64,000 nt of DNA from Hahella sp. HN01 (GTDB lineage: Bacteria; Pseudomonadota; Gammaproteobacteria; Pseudomonadales; Oleiphilaceae): assembly GCF_018986435.1 (NCBI RefSeq), contig NZ_JAHMIN010000003.1, forward strand, positions 105,857-169,856, read 5' to 3'. A model generated the notes under the pieces. It saw only the letters and a list, made by a program, of their open reading frames with translations, was not told the DNA's origin and ran no database searches. Made by a program: the position numbers and the translations under genes. Below, in pieces: positions 37,448-47,622 of the stretch (its first letter is position 1; each line of letters starts with the position of its first letter).

Positions 37448-38632
37448 TTAGCTACGTAAATCGCGTAAGTATTTCTTTAGTTCAAATATAAATGGCTTGA
37501 AATCGGATAGTCTGTTGACTTCATGCTTGGTTCTGCCATTGGGAAGAAAAAAGCGAAGTAATTCAAGCAACTTTCGTCCTATTGAATATTGGCGAGATGG
37601 GGACTTTAAAACTAGGTACAGGCGATCCAGGTCGCCAAGCAGCCAACGCATTTTTTGCCCAACTACGAATGAGTCGACAGGAGTGGCGGCGCCGTTTACA
37701 AAGGAAGTTAGAAGGAGATAAGGGAAATCTACGCCGGAATCGATGGCGAGTTGGAGAGAGCCCCAAAATCGGGGGTTGATTTCCATAAGGTATGGCGTGC
37801 CATCATCCGCTACCTTGAATTCCACCATCGCTACGCCATTCCAATTTGCATGATGGAGTAAGGTGTCAGAAATTTGCTTCATGCGAGAGTCAACTTCTTT
37901 TGACTCGCAAAGCACGCTGACGCCTCCAGATGGGGGTTTCTCTCTAAGTCTGCGGTGGGAAAAGTGGCAAACAGGGCTTCCTTGGGAATAAAGAGCGAAT
38001 AAGCCCTGACCCTCTCCTTTAATGTAAGACTGAATCATGAAGGGATAATCACGGAAATAGCGCTTTTTGAGTGCCTCCTCGGCCTCAGCTCGGGAGTGAA
38101 CGATGATTACAGTAGTGCTGATAATTTCTCGATCCGTAAGAATGCGCGACTTAAAAGGCTTTAATACGATAGGGTACTCCGTAATGTCGGATAATACGCT
38201 CTGCGCTTGCTCTATACTTTCAATATACTGAGTGTGTGGAGTTGGTAGCCCTAGAGACTGGGCAAGCTGAAACAAGCGATTTTTGTTGGCCAAATGCTCT
38301 ATCGACTCCGCTTCTGAAAATGGCAGAATTAAGCCTTTTGGCAACTTCTCTCTGTTTTCCAGGATGACATAAGTCGAGGCTTCAGTAACGGGCAGAAGGA
38401 AGTTGATCTGCTTCTCGGATATTATTTTCAAAATATCGTTAAAGAAGTTAGCTGGCTTGGTGTAAGGGGAGGCGTACACCTCCTTGTCTAGTGAGAAGCG
38501 GGAGGCTCCTGCCAGCGTTTCGAGGCTTTCATCTGCGGTCATGACCCAAATGCCTTGGGCGCCTAAAGAGCGGGTGGCGGCGAGAGCGGAGCGTTGATTG
38601 GCGTCTAGTATTAGGGCGCGAATGTTGGTCAT
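37448..38632 (-). CDS. ATP-grasp domain protein
   Basis: 394-residue ATP-grasp enzyme of the carbamoyl-phosphate-synthase-like/PylC-like type. Family features: YPIVLKPFKSR (ATP lysine), PFMIQSYIKGEGQG, and the metal-binding MEINPRFWGSLQLAIDSG. Such enzymes join a carboxylate to an amine or thiol through an acyl phosphate. It is inserted backwards in the EPS locus, divergent from the phosphatase gene. Acting with an amino acid or sugar acid of the EPS is an inference; the substrate is unknown. Confidence 0.85.
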   Translation of the reverse strand: MTNIRALILDANQRSALAATRSLGAQGIWVMTADESLETLAGASRFSLDKEVYASPYTKPANFFNDILKIISEKQINFLLPVTEASTYVILENREKLPKGLILPFSEAESIEHLANKNRLFQLAQSLGLPTPHTQYIESIEQAQSVLSDITEYPIVLKPFKSRILTDREIISTTVIIVHSRAEAEEALKKRYFRDYPFMIQSYIKGEGQGLFALYSQGSPVCHFSHRRLREKPPSGGVSVLCESKEVDSRMKQISDTLLHHANWNGVAMVEFKVADDGTPYLMEINPRFWGSLQLAIDSGVDFPYLLLTSFVNGAATPVDSFVVGQKMRWLLGDLDRLYLVLKSPSRQYSIGRKLLELLRFFLPNGRTKHEVNRLSDFKPFIFELKKYLRDLRS

Positions 38633-38732
38633 TGTGAGTCAGTCACTTAGAAATTGAGTAAGGTTTCGTTGCTGAAATGCCAGTGATAGTAATTGGGTAT
38701 GTGTTGAACTGTCAAAAGTTGTCCACTGTGGT

Positions 38733-38760
38733 TTGAATAACCACGCACAGTCTCTATAAT
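38733..38760 (+). promoter_or_regulatory. Sigma-70-type promoter of the second EPS block
   Basis: TTGAAT, 16-base spacer, perfect TATAAT. It lies 40 bases before the GTG of the phosphatase gene, in the divergent gap with the ATP-grasp gene. Confidence 0.6.
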
Positions 38761-38799
38761 CGCGCTCGTGGAGCTAAATGCGCCCGGCGTTAGAAGAAG

Positions 38800-39360
38800 G
38801 TGAATCATTTGGGTAAGCTAAAAAAACTATTGAAGTATATGACTGAATATCTTTGTATGATGGTGGGGTTATATAAAAGGTACTCGAATATTCCTTCTGG
38901 ATTTTCTCCAAAACGAATAATTTTTATCTGCAAAGGGAATGTATGCCGTAGTGTATATGCAGAAGCTTATTTGAAAGATATTTTGTCAAAAAATGATTCT
39001 TCTGGCAGGGTCGAAATTATAAGTTGTGGTCTGGCTACTGATGGCGACACCCCTGCTAATCCAACCGCCAAAGATGTCGCCGCCAACAGAGGGGTTAATC
39101 TTCAAGGGCACAAAAGCACTCGGATTCAGGATGTAGCGCTGAGAGATAGTGATTTGCTGGTGGTGATGGAGCCATACATGGTGAAAGCACTACAGCCTTA
39201 TCAAAAGAGTGGTGGCGAATCTCAAATTATAATTCTGGGAATGTTAGGCGAAAATAGAACGCCGAACATTCCAGACCCTTACGGTAAGGAAGTGCCAGTT
39301 TTTAACGAGGTCTTCGACACAATTGAGTTGAAGCTCGCTATTCTGCAGAAAAGCTTGTAA
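38800..39360 (+). CDS. Low-molecular-weight protein tyrosine phosphatase (Wzb-like)
   Basis: 186 residues with the LMW-PTP loop CKGNVCRS at 44-51 and the acid motif DPYGKE near residue 165. About 37 extra residues precede the catalytic domain compared with the family. In capsule loci such phosphatases reverse the tyrosine phosphorylation of Wzc; here the matching kinase-like protein lacks its P-loop lysine, so the target is unclear. GTG start follows a purine-rich AGAAG. The Wzy gene overlaps its stop by one base. Confidence 0.88.
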   Translation: MNHLGKLKKLLKYMTEYLCMMVGLYKRYSNIPSGFSPKRIIFICKGNVCRSVYAEAYLKDILSKNDSSGRVEIISCGLATDGDTPANPTAKDVAANRGVNLQGHKSTRIQDVALRDSDLLVVMEPYMVKALQPYQKSGGESQIIILGMLGENRTPNIPDPYGKEVPVFNEVFDTIELKLAILQKSL

Positions 39361-40694
39361 TGAATTTTCCTCAGCTTGAGAGCCCTGGTGGCGCTTTCCC
39401 TAAAAAGAAAGTGGAGACTTCCATAGACTCGGACATGGAAAGGCTCTACTCCATGGACTTAAAGTACTATTACCATACTATTCGGGCGGAAGGGATCGCT
39501 TTTATTGGTATTTGTGGTTACTTGTTTTTTGAATATGTTCGACCTCAGTCTATATACGACTGGTTAGATATTCTACCTTGGGTTCCGTTATGCCTATTGA
39601 CCGCTATCATGGGGCTTCTTCTATTTGAGAAAAAGAAGATAAAGACCGCGCATCCTTTAAATAAGCTAATGGTCACTTATCTGGCTGTGGTTTTGTTATC
39701 ATCCGTCTTTTCTCAATACTCATCTGTTTCTTTTGATAACTTATGGAAGTTTAGTGATTGGTTTATTATATATTTTCTTATTGTTAAAATAGTTAATACG
39801 CCAAAGAGATTTTTTATATTTTTCCTATCGTATCTTATATATTCCTTGAAAATGTCTCAACATGGCTTTATAAGCTGGGCCTCCAGAGGGTTTGGCTTTG
39901 CTAGCTGGGGTGTAACGGGGGCGCCAGGCTGGTTTCATAATAGTGGTGAAGTCGGCATTCAGATGGCGATATACGTTCCACTCGCAGTGGCCTTTATTAT
40001 GGCGCTTAAGGGGCACTGGAATAAAGTGTGGAAGTTTATTTTCTACTTCATGCCCTTTAGTGGAACTGCAACCATCATAGCTTCATCTTCTCGTGGAGCA
40101 TTGGTTGGGTTGGCCGCCAGTGGACTTATGGCTCTGAGCAAAACGAAATATCTAATACGAACGCTCGTGGCGGTTTCGATTTTGGGTAGTATTATATGGT
40201 ACTTTGTTCCTGATGAATCAAAAGCAAGGTTCCAGTCCTCCGGCGAAGATAAAACGTCGCTACACCGAATGGAACGGTGGCGACATGGTTGGGAGACGTT
40301 AAATAATTACCCTCTCCTGGGGGTTGGGCATGATGCGTGGACTACTTTCTACCCAAGAAACTTTACTCCAGAAGAGAAGGGAAGTAAGTTAGTCCATAAT
40401 ATATTTGTTCAATGTGGAAGCGAGTTAGGTTATTCGGGGCTTCTTGTTTTATTTTTGCTTCTTTTTACTTCCTTTAAAACAAATAGGACTGTCAGAAAGC
40501 AAGCGGACAAATATGATGATAAATTCTATTACTACTTAAGCTATGGCATGGACCTAGGTTTGGTCGGCTTACTGATAAGCGCTTCATTTGTGACTGTTCT
40601 TTACTATCCTTTCCTCTGGATTCATTTTGCACTCACATCAACAATGCATAATTCATGGAATGTCAAGGTGAAATTAAAAAATGAGCGCAAGTGA
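39360..40694 (+). CDS. Wzy/O-antigen-ligase-like polymerase (exosortase-associated)
   Basis: 444-residue membrane protein with about ten transmembrane segments. The N-terminal YLFFEYVRPQSIYDWLDILP segment and the Wzy_C-type stretch SSSRGALVGLAASG with the later LLGVGHDAW match the O-antigen ligase/polymerase superfamily, particularly the branch (TIGR03097) reported with exosortase A. It probably joins EPS repeat units in the periplasm. A 14-base overlap couples it with the next glycosyltransferase. Confidence 0.85.
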   Translation: MNFPQLESPGGAFPKKKVETSIDSDMERLYSMDLKYYYHTIRAEGIAFIGICGYLFFEYVRPQSIYDWLDILPWVPLCLLTAIMGLLLFEKKKIKTAHPLNKLMVTYLAVVLLSSVFSQYSSVSFDNLWKFSDWFIIYFLIVKIVNTPKRFFIFFLSYLIYSLKMSQHGFISWASRGFGFASWGVTGAPGWFHNSGEVGIQMAIYVPLAVAFIMALKGHWNKVWKFIFYFMPFSGTATIIASSSRGALVGLAASGLMALSKTKYLIRTLVAVSILGSIIWYFVPDESKARFQSSGEDKTSLHRMERWRHGWETLNNYPLLGVGHDAWTTFYPRNFTPEEKGSKLVHNIFVQCGSELGYSGLLVLFLLLFTSFKTNRTVRKQADKYDDKFYYYLSYGMDLGLVGLLISASFVTVLYYPFLWIHFALTSTMHNSWNVKVKLKNERK

Positions 40695-41940
40695 TGTTGT
40701 CGACTCCCATCTCGTTGGAGGGAAAAACGTTCTTTTGGTTGATCAAGGGGTATCATTCGGCGGCGCTTTAGTAGTATTGGTCTCCATTGTAAAAAATTTG
40801 AAGTCTGGGTATAACCCAACTATTGTTTCGGCAATTGATGGCGACATATCCAAGTGGATTGATATTGGTGGCGATTTTGAGGTTTTGTCGCGTAAACCTG
40901 CATTTACATATGTGAATAGATTCAGTGCATATGAAAAGATACGGAAAATTAGGTCGAGGGTTGTTAGAAAGTTAAGTGTATATATGCTCTCGATTTATGA
41001 GTTTTTTGTGAATCTAAGGTATGTCCTGGATTTGTGTGAAATTATAAAGAAGAGAAAAATAGACGTTGTACATATAAATAATAGCGTTTATGTGCTGATG
41101 GCGGCTGCAATAACTGGCACTCCGTGTGTTTGGCATATACATGGCGTGGTTGAAGAAAAGCGATCTTTTCTACACAGGCTCTTAGAACCAAGCGTTTCAT
41201 GTTATTTGGCTATCTCTAATTATGTAAGTGATTCGGCAGCGAAGCATGGTTATCCTAAAGGCAAACTGGTGACTGTTTGGAATCCTGTTGGTGACCAGTT
41301 TATTGAGGAAGGCTGTACTTTAAGTAATGAAAGCCGAAACTCAGACTTGCGTGAGCGGTATGAGTTAGCCGGAAATGCCTTTTTAATTGCTGTATTTGGT
41401 CGAATAATCGAATGGAAAGGGCAGCTTGAGGCGGTTAAAGCATTTGCTGAGGCCAAGCTGGGGGATGAGGTATATTTGGTCCTGGTAGGGGGCTCAACCG
41501 AGGGGTTTGGTGATGCCTATCTTGAAGAAATCAAGAAGCAGGCGAAATTACTTGGAGTTGAGAAGAATATAATCTGGGCTGGATTTGTTCGTGATGTTCA
41601 TGAGGTATACAAGGATGTGGATCTGGTGCTTCACTCTTCCATAGAGCCAGAGCCCTTTGGACTTGTTGTCACAGAAGCAATGGCTTCAGGCGTACCAATT
41701 ATCGCCTCCAAACTAGGCGCTCCAGAGGAGTTGGTCGATGATGGGGTCACAGGGCTTTTGGTTGACCCTAGAAACTCGACCGAGTTTTCAACGGCGATTC
41801 AGAAAGTGGTCATGGATGCGGCATTCAGGAAGCTAATAACTCAGAGCGCTAAAATAAGCGTTAAAGAAAACTTCTTGCCAAAGCAATATGCTGATCGTAT
41901 GTGTGAGATATACGATCAGGCTATTTCACCTGAGAAATAA
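40681..41940 (+). CDS. Glycosyltransferase family 4
   Basis: 419-residue GT-B enzyme. N-terminal DQGVSFGGALVVL, mid-chain WHIHGVVEEKR, and donor-binding HSSIEPEPFGLVVTEAMASGVPIIAS characteristic of GT4. Its start lies inside the Wzy coding end and the flippase starts 7 bases after its stop. Sampled sequence is noticeably AT-rich here. Confidence 0.9.
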   Translation: MSASDVVDSHLVGGKNVLLVDQGVSFGGALVVLVSIVKNLKSGYNPTIVSAIDGDISKWIDIGGDFEVLSRKPAFTYVNRFSAYEKIRKIRSRVVRKLSVYMLSIYEFFVNLRYVLDLCEIIKKRKIDVVHINNSVYVLMAAAITGTPCVWHIHGVVEEKRSFLHRLLEPSVSCYLAISNYVSDSAAKHGYPKGKLVTVWNPVGDQFIEEGCTLSNESRNSDLRERYELAGNAFLIAVFGRIIEWKGQLEAVKAFAEAKLGDEVYLVLVGGSTEGFGDAYLEEIKKQAKLLGVEKNIIWAGFVRDVHEVYKDVDLVLHSSIEPEPFGLVVTEAMASGVPIIASKLGAPEELVDDGVTGLLVDPRNSTEFSTAIQKVVMDAAFRKLITQSAKISVKENFLPKQYADRMCEIYDQAISPEK

Positions 41941-41947
41941 ATAAAAG

Positions 41948-43405
41948 ATGTCATCCTCAAAAGTTAAGAAGTTATTTAGTGACTCTTTGATATATGGCGT
42001 TGCAATAATTGCTCGCTCTTTATCTAGTATTATCTTGCTGCCTCTTTATACAAGGTATTTATCTACAGAGGGGTATGGAGTTATAGAGCTCTTATCGATG
42101 ACGGTAGATTTTGCCGCTATATTTTTTGGCGCAAGAGTTGGGCAGTCCTTTCTAAGATATTATGGCCTTGCCAGTAATGAAAAAGAAAAAAGTGAGGTGT
42201 TTTCAACCTCGTTCTCTCTGCTGAGCTTTACGCACCTTGTTGGCGCAGTACTACTTATTGTTTTTTCCACATCAATAGGAGCGCTATTATTTGGTGGGCA
42301 GGAATACCATGCCGTTCTAGTTGTTTTTTCGTTGAATTTGCTTTTTGGAGGTATGTCTGAAATACCTCTTGCTTGGCTGCGTGCTAACGGTAAAGCGGCG
42401 AGTGTCCTATTTTTTTCTTTAGCTAAGCTAGTGTTACAAATTTCTCTTTGCGTTGGACTTCTAGTGTACCTTGAATGGGGGGTTATGGGAGCTGCGTTAG
42501 CCTCTGTTTTGGCGCAGGGAACTGTTGCGGTTCTCCTTACTCTGTACTGTATCAAGAGCAACAAAATTATTTTGTCTAAGGAGATGGCTAAAAAATTGGT
42601 GGGATTTAGTTGGCCAATTATACTCGCCGCGGTCAGTATGTTCTTTATTACATACGGTGACAGGTTTTTTATAAGAACATATTTGACCTTGTCTGATGTT
42701 GGGATATATGCGCTGGCCTACAAGTTTGGTTTTATATTATATGCAATTGGTTGGCAGCCATTTCAGTCAATGTGGGAGGCTGAAAGATATCGTATATACA
42801 AGGAGGAAAGTCAGCACTATTTGTTTCCCGCAATATTCAGTTTTATGTCAGTGCTCTTGGTTTTTATGGCCTTTGGTTTATCTATATGGATAGGTTACTT
42901 TTTACAGCTCATGTCTGACCAGGAGTTTTGGCCTGCTGCCGAATATGTTCCAGTGATTATTTTGGGTTATGTTTTCTTATCTTGGACAGGGTATTGTAAT
43001 TTGGGGATATTTACCTCTGGCAACACCAAGGTATTTGGTGTTAGCTCCATGTTTACCGCGTTGTTTTGTTTGGTTGCCTATTGGTTGGCTATTCCATCAT
43101 ATGGCTTGATGGGGGCGGCCGTGGTTACAGCTATAGCTTTCTTTGTTCGCTTCTTTGTTATACATAAGTTAGCGAAAGCGAGATTTAATATGAAGCTTAA
43201 CTGGTACCCAGCAGTTAGCTCCTTGTGTTTGGCTTCTGTTCTTTTTTGGGTTAATGAGATCGGAGTGATTAATACAGGTAATTTGTTCTTGTCTAATGTG
43301 TTAGTTTGCTTCCTGTTCTTAATAATGCTCTTTGTTCTGAAAATTGTGAAAGTTTCGGATTTGAAAACTGTGTACTCAACTGTGGCGAAGAAGGCGGGCG
43401 CGTGA
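41948..43405 (+). CDS. Wzx-type polysaccharide flippase
   Basis: 485-residue multi-span membrane protein of the MOP/oligosaccharidyl-lipid flippase superfamily with about 12-14 hydrophobic helices. Typical patterns are LPLYTRYLSTEGYGVIELL near the N-terminus and SWPIILAAVSMFFITYGDRFFI mid-protein. It would flip undecaprenyl-linked EPS repeats for the adjacent polymerase. Base composition is low-GC (a 60-base sample at 42001-42060 has 20 G+C). Confidence 0.9.
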   Translation: MSSSKVKKLFSDSLIYGVAIIARSLSSIILLPLYTRYLSTEGYGVIELLSMTVDFAAIFFGARVGQSFLRYYGLASNEKEKSEVFSTSFSLLSFTHLVGAVLLIVFSTSIGALLFGGQEYHAVLVVFSLNLLFGGMSEIPLAWLRANGKAASVLFFSLAKLVLQISLCVGLLVYLEWGVMGAALASVLAQGTVAVLLTLYCIKSNKIILSKEMAKKLVGFSWPIILAAVSMFFITYGDRFFIRTYLTLSDVGIYALAYKFGFILYAIGWQPFQSMWEAERYRIYKEESQHYLFPAIFSFMSVLLVFMAFGLSIWIGYFLQLMSDQEFWPAAEYVPVIILGYVFLSWTGYCNLGIFTSGNTKVFGVSSMFTALFCLVAYWLAIPSYGLMGAAVVTAIAFFVRFFVIHKLAKARFNMKLNWYPAVSSLCLASVLFWVNEIGVINTGNLFLSNVLVCFLFLIMLFVLKIVKVSDLKTVYSTVAKKAGA

Positions 43406-43408
43406 TTT

Positions 43409-44257
43409 ATGGCTAAAGCAAACTTATTTTTAATTGGCGCTATGAAATCAGGCTCTACCACTCTGCATGACTATTTAGCGCAACACCCACAAATTTTCAT
43501 GTCGGAGGAAAAGGAGCCAGGGTTCTTTGTGCCAGAGCTTTGGGGGCGACGTGATGACAGTGAGTATTCGGCTTTATTTGCGAGAGCTCGAGAAGAAAGA
43601 TACATCGGGGAGTCGAGTACGCACTATACAAAGCTTCCTAGGTTTCAAGGGGTTGTAGAGAGAATAAAGGACTATAATTCTAATGCTAAGTTTATATACA
43701 TAATGCGAAACCCTATTGAGAGAACCATTAGTCATTATTTCCACTCCGTAAGGAACTTAAAAGGAGCCGGAGAAACTAGAGATATTTTCTCTGCAATTAA
43801 GGAAGATCCAAACTATATAGCTTATTCAGACTATGCGTATCAGCTGGCGCCTTATTATGCCGCCTTTGGCAAAGAGAGTGTATATACGCTTGTTTTTGAG
43901 GAATTCAAGGAAGACGTTTTTTCCGGGCTGAGCCAGCTATACCAATGGCTTGATGTCGATATGGTAGAGCCAAAGGAAAATCTGGTTTCCAATAAGGCTC
44001 CAGAAGTGTATGTGAAGGCTAAAGGAAAAGGGTATTTGAATAAACTAAGGCATAGCGAAGTGTGGGATAAGGTGTCTCCCCTGATTCCTAAGGCTCTCAA
44101 GAAGTTTGGTAATCAGTTGTCAGAAGAGGTGAGTGCTGAAAAATTGTCGAGTCAGGAGCGTGATGAAGTCTATAAGCTGCTAACCCCAATATTTAAAGAA
44201 AAGCTTTTGGAGTTAGAGAAAGTGACGGGGCGTGATTATTCTATTTGGTCACTGTAA
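43409..44257 (+). CDS. PAPS-dependent sulfotransferase
   Basis: 282-residue sulfotransferase. The 5'-phosphosulfate loop reads GAMKSGSTTLHDYL at about residues 8-21 and the 3'-phosphate motif YIMRNPIERTISHYF near residue 95. Closest in style to heparan/carbohydrate sulfotransferases, so it probably sulfates an EPS sugar before export. It lies 3 bases after the flippase stop, showing the same operon. cysC at 53543 would supply its donor. Confidence 0.92.
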   Translation: MAKANLFLIGAMKSGSTTLHDYLAQHPQIFMSEEKEPGFFVPELWGRRDDSEYSALFARAREERYIGESSTHYTKLPRFQGVVERIKDYNSNAKFIYIMRNPIERTISHYFHSVRNLKGAGETRDIFSAIKEDPNYIAYSDYAYQLAPYYAAFGKESVYTLVFEEFKEDVFSGLSQLYQWLDVDMVEPKENLVSNKAPEVYVKAKGKGYLNKLRHSEVWDKVSPLIPKALKKFGNQLSEEVSAEKLSSQERDEVYKLLTPIFKEKLLELEKVTGRDYSIWSL

Positions 44258-44262
44258 AGAAC

Positions 44263-44295
44263 TGAGCACTAACATGGAGTCTATGTTAGTGCTCA
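44263..44295. terminator. Stem-loop between sulfotransferase and pyruvyl-transferase genes
   Basis: A perfect 13-bp stem (TGAGCACTAACAT and its complement) with a 7-base loop just after the sulfotransferase stop, between convergent genes. No T-run follows on either side. Confidence 0.6.
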
Positions 44296-44300
44296 AATGG

Positions 44301-45590
44301 CTATTTGCCCCTGAATAGCTTAATGAGCTTAATTAACGTTGGGTTTTTACTTTCGACAAGCCAAAAGTAACAGGCATTAATAAGCAGAAACGGAATGGCT
44401 AATGCGTAGCTAGCTAAGTGCGCTCTTTTTCTTGGGGCGTGCTTGATAATATCTTTTATGATATCTGCATTCTTCAATGCTTTGCTATTTAGGCTGACCA
44501 GAGAGGACTTTAGACTCTCTGAGTCCAGAGGGGGGAGGTTTGAAATGGTTGCGCCGACTTTCTCTAATGAATCTAGCGCATCTATCGGTACTACTTGGCC
44601 TCCTACGCCTAATTCAGTCATTACTCTAGCTATTTTGTCGGCATAATTTACGGCTATAAACTTAGTGCCAGCAAGGCCTGATAAAATTAGCGCATGTAGT
44701 CTCATCGAGATTATATAGTTAAGCTTGGCAAGCTTTTCAACTATCTCCTCAGGGTGCTCCAGCGGCGTGTGCATAATAACCCTTTCTTTTTCCGGTAGAA
44801 GCTCGTATAGCTTATCCATTATGGCTTGATCTGAATAAGGAAGGCCAAACTTAAACTCCTTATCAATCTCCAGCTTGTCGCCGTTTTTGTCTGTAGCATA
44901 GGGAATGAAAGGAAATAAGTGTATATCACAGTTTAGTTGCTTGGACTGTTCAGAAACGTATTGCGCTAGTACCTCCAATCTTTCGAGTGTTAGCGCTCTA
45001 TCGTCTCTCTGTGTTGAGCGTAAGCAAACTCCGATGCCTGATTTTATAGGCTCAACGGGGCGATCTTTATATAGAGCAAATACAACATCAGCCGTCACCT
45101 CGGTTTTTTCAGGTGGAGTGTTGAATGACTTAATGACTTCGTAGGCGGAGTTATCTCTAACCAGTAACTTGTCGGCAAGCTTCAATGTATGGCGAGTGTA
45201 GCTCTCTGTCAGAAATGACATTCCATGTCGGTCTGCACCAACACCTAAAAACACCACAGGAATCTTAAAAATTCTGGCTAATGGGAGTAGCATTAAATAC
45301 TCCAGAGCGCCGCAGATGAGTTCACCGCCACCAATAACAACGAGATCTGCTTTTCTAAACTCACTAAGCAAATGGCTCCAGTTCTTTGGATAATGCAAAG
45401 TGTAAAGGTGCATGTAACCTGTAATAGACTCTTCTCGGCTTCTATTGTCCGAGCATAGAGTGGTGTAAGTCAGTTTGTGATCTGGAAGGGCACTGCTCAA
45501 TATCTTTTGGATCGCGATAACTATCGCATCATCCCCAACGTTCTCTCTTGAGGCGTGAGCATGAAGCACGTGAAAGTTATTTTTTTCCAT
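44301..45590 (-). CDS. Polysaccharide pyruvyl transferase family protein
   Basis: 429-residue member of the CsaB/WcaK-like family, which adds pyruvate ketals to sugars. Conserved pieces: HAHASRENVGDDAIVIAIQ at the N-terminus, LVVIGGGELICG, and SMRLHALILSGLAGTKFIAVNY near the C-terminus. A short hydrophobic segment close to the end (YALAIPFLLINACYFWL) may anchor it. ATG at 45590 with GAGAAG upstream is preferred; frames from 45617 add nine residues. Acceptor sugar unknown. Confidence 0.85.
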   Translation of the reverse strand: MEKNNFHVLHAHASRENVGDDAIVIAIQKILSSALPDHKLTYTTLCSDNRSREESITGYMHLYTLHYPKNWSHLLSEFRKADLVVIGGGELICGALEYLMLLPLARIFKIPVVFLGVGADRHGMSFLTESYTRHTLKLADKLLVRDNSAYEVIKSFNTPPEKTEVTADVVFALYKDRPVEPIKSGIGVCLRSTQRDDRALTLERLEVLAQYVSEQSKQLNCDIHLFPFIPYATDKNGDKLEIDKEFKFGLPYSDQAIMDKLYELLPEKERVIMHTPLEHPEEIVEKLAKLNYIISMRLHALILSGLAGTKFIAVNYADKIARVMTELGVGGQVVPIDALDSLEKVGATISNLPPLDSESLKSSLVSLNSKALKNADIIKDIIKHAPRKRAHLASYALAIPFLLINACYFWLVESKNPTLIKLIKLFRGK

Positions 45591-45639
45591 ATGTCTTCTC
45601 ATGGAGTATAAGTTCAAAAAAGTTTAACTAATAGTTTGT

Positions 45640-47622
45640 CTAATTGTAGCTTTCTGCTGCTGATAGTGGCTTGATAAAGATATATGCGATATTTTCGGAC
45701 ATCGTGCGAGTTATGTGATTTCCATCTCTATAAATTGGCTTGTCATCTTTTGTCGCTGCACAGCTAAACTCATCACAGAATAGTGGTTGGACGGCTATGA
45801 CATTGACTAAGCCGTTAGTTTTTGCTTCGTTAAATATCTCTCTTGCAAACTCCTGACGCCGATTATAGTCATCAACTTTTGGTTCTATATTAATGTCAAC
45901 GTTTAGTAGCTTTGAGCGAGCAATATTCTCTGGAACATCAAATCCAATTTCTGGAACCTGCTCTACTACAAATACCTTGACTCCCTTAGCCCTTAGTTTG
46001 TTTAAGGTCCTGAAAAACGAGCTTCTAAATACCTCTCTATTATGCTCAAGAGATGTGTGAGCGGTGTCAGAGGTTCGCAGATACACTGTTGAACCGTGCT
46101 CGTGTTCGTAACGTAGACCATTTGCATACAAGCTCCATCTGGAGGCAAGTATAACGGTCTTTACTTTGGGCATGTTTTCTATGTGTGAAAAAATAGCCTC
46201 GTTTATTTGTGGGCACTCTGAGAAGCCCTCCGCCGACTGATAAGCGTCGAGTAAAGGAATGCAGCCGCCTCTTCCGACAAACTCACCTTTAAGCGCCAGT
46301 TTACTTAGGGCCTTATCAAGCGCTGGCATTAAAGCCTCTCCGTGCGAGTCGCCCCACAATAACACTGATGCATCATTGTTGCTATCGGCTCCCAGGCTGC
46401 AGAGGTGGGAGTGGGAGCCGAATGCCTGGTTGTCTTTCAGGCATGCTGATAGGTCTGGTTTATCATTTGCCGCATCTGCGATAACCGATATCTTCTCATC
46501 TACTCGAGAGGGTAGTCCTTGTGAGGTAATGGTTATGAAGGAAATGATGCTAAAGAGTGACAGAGTTGCTGCACTTGTTATTAGGGTTGGCGTTCGCTTC
46601 GAAAGAAGCTTTTTCTTTCTAAATGGCGTCTCAATGTATCTCCAATTCAAATATGAAAGAGAAAATACTAATGCAAAGTAAAAGGCTAGGTGTAAGTCTG
46701 TTATAGGGGTGATTATATAAAGCTTCAGAAAAACCAGCACTGGCCAATGAAATAGGTACAAGGAATATGAAATTTTTCCTATAAAGTTGACTGGTGATAG
46801 GGATAGTAACCTAGAAACATAGATGCCTTCATACTGCCCTGCATAAATGATTAGTGCAGTGCCAACACAAGGGGCAAGTGCGGCATAACCAGGAAATGGT
46901 GTTGCGGGTGTGAAAGTGATAATGCTGAGCGCGATTAGGCTAAGCCCACCAAGAGAGATAATATTTGCTGTAGGTCGTGACAGCTCACCTCTAGGGATAA
47001 AAACTAAAATAGAGCCGATCATCAGTTCCCAAATGCGTATGGGAGTGAAGAAAAAAGACGATTCTGGGTGGCTCTTAGTGAGAACTACGCCCAACACCAA
47101 AGACGATAAAGCAATTGATGCAAGCAAAAGAAAAATTCTCTTGCGGCCTAAGCTGCATATAACCAACAAGAGAGGAGGGAAGAAGATATAAAACTGCTCT
47201 TCGACTGCAAGAGACCAAGTGTGCAATAGTGCGTTGGTTTCTGCTGGGGCTGCGAAGTAGCCAATCTCTGTCATTAGGTAAAGATTCGAAGAGAAAAGAG
47301 TTGCTGATAATGCGTTTTTACCCAGGTTCTCATATTCATTCGGCAATAAAATCAGGTATCCTGCCACCAGCGTCAAAGCGATAACTGTGAACAATGCGGG
47401 GAAGATCCGTCTAACTCTCCGCTCATAGAATGTAAGAATGGAAAATTCACCTTTCTCCATTTCAGCATAGATAATGCTGGTTATGAGAAAGCCAGAAATG
47501 ACAAAAAATATATCTACACCAACGTATCCGCCGGAAAATCCTTGTATTGAACTGTGGAATAGAATTACGGGAACAACAGCAAGCGCCCGAAGGCCATCAA
47601 TGTCTGGTCTATAGCGAAGCAC
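45640..47622 (-). CDS. OafA-like acyltransferase with SGNH domain
   Basis: 660 residues. The first ~370 form an acyltransferase-3 membrane domain with about ten helices (YRPDIDGLRALAVVPV, FFVISGFLIT, RRVRRIFPAL). A periplasmic SGNH/GDSL domain follows with LLWGDSHGEAL near residue 424 and DGNHITR near 635. This architecture O-acetylates surface polysaccharides (OafA type), so it probably acetylates the EPS. It is about 50 bases upstream of, and codirectional with, the pyruvyl transferase. Confidence 0.93.
   Translation of the reverse strand: MLRYRPDIDGLRALAVVPVILFHSSIQGFSGGYVGVDIFFVISGFLITSIIYAEMEKGEFSILTFYERRVRRIFPALFTVIALTLVAGYLILLPNEYENLGKNALSATLFSSNLYLMTEIGYFAAPAETNALLHTWSLAVEEQFYIFFPPLLLVICSLGRKRIFLLLASIALSSLVLGVVLTKSHPESSFFFTPIRIWELMIGSILVFIPRGELSRPTANIISLGGLSLIALSIITFTPATPFPGYAALAPCVGTALIIYAGQYEGIYVSRLLSLSPVNFIGKISYSLYLFHWPVLVFLKLYIITPITDLHLAFYFALVFSLSYLNWRYIETPFRKKKLLSKRTPTLITSAATLSLFSIISFITITSQGLPSRVDEKISVIADAANDKPDLSACLKDNQAFGSHSHLCSLGADSNNDASVLLWGDSHGEALMPALDKALSKLALKGEFVGRGGCIPLLDAYQSAEGFSECPQINEAIFSHIENMPKVKTVILASRWSLYANGLRYEHEHGSTVYLRTSDTAHTSLEHNREVFRSSFFRTLNKLRAKGVKVFVVEQVPEIGFDVPENIARSKLLNVDINIEPKVDDYNRRQEFAREIFNEAKTNGLVNVIAVQPLFCDEFSCAATKDDKPIYRDGNHITRTMSENIAYIFIKPLSAAESYN

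Noticed and set aside
46259..46681. 140-codon plus-strand frame within the OafA-like gene
   Set aside because: Shadow of the minus-strand SGNH and membrane domain coding sequence.
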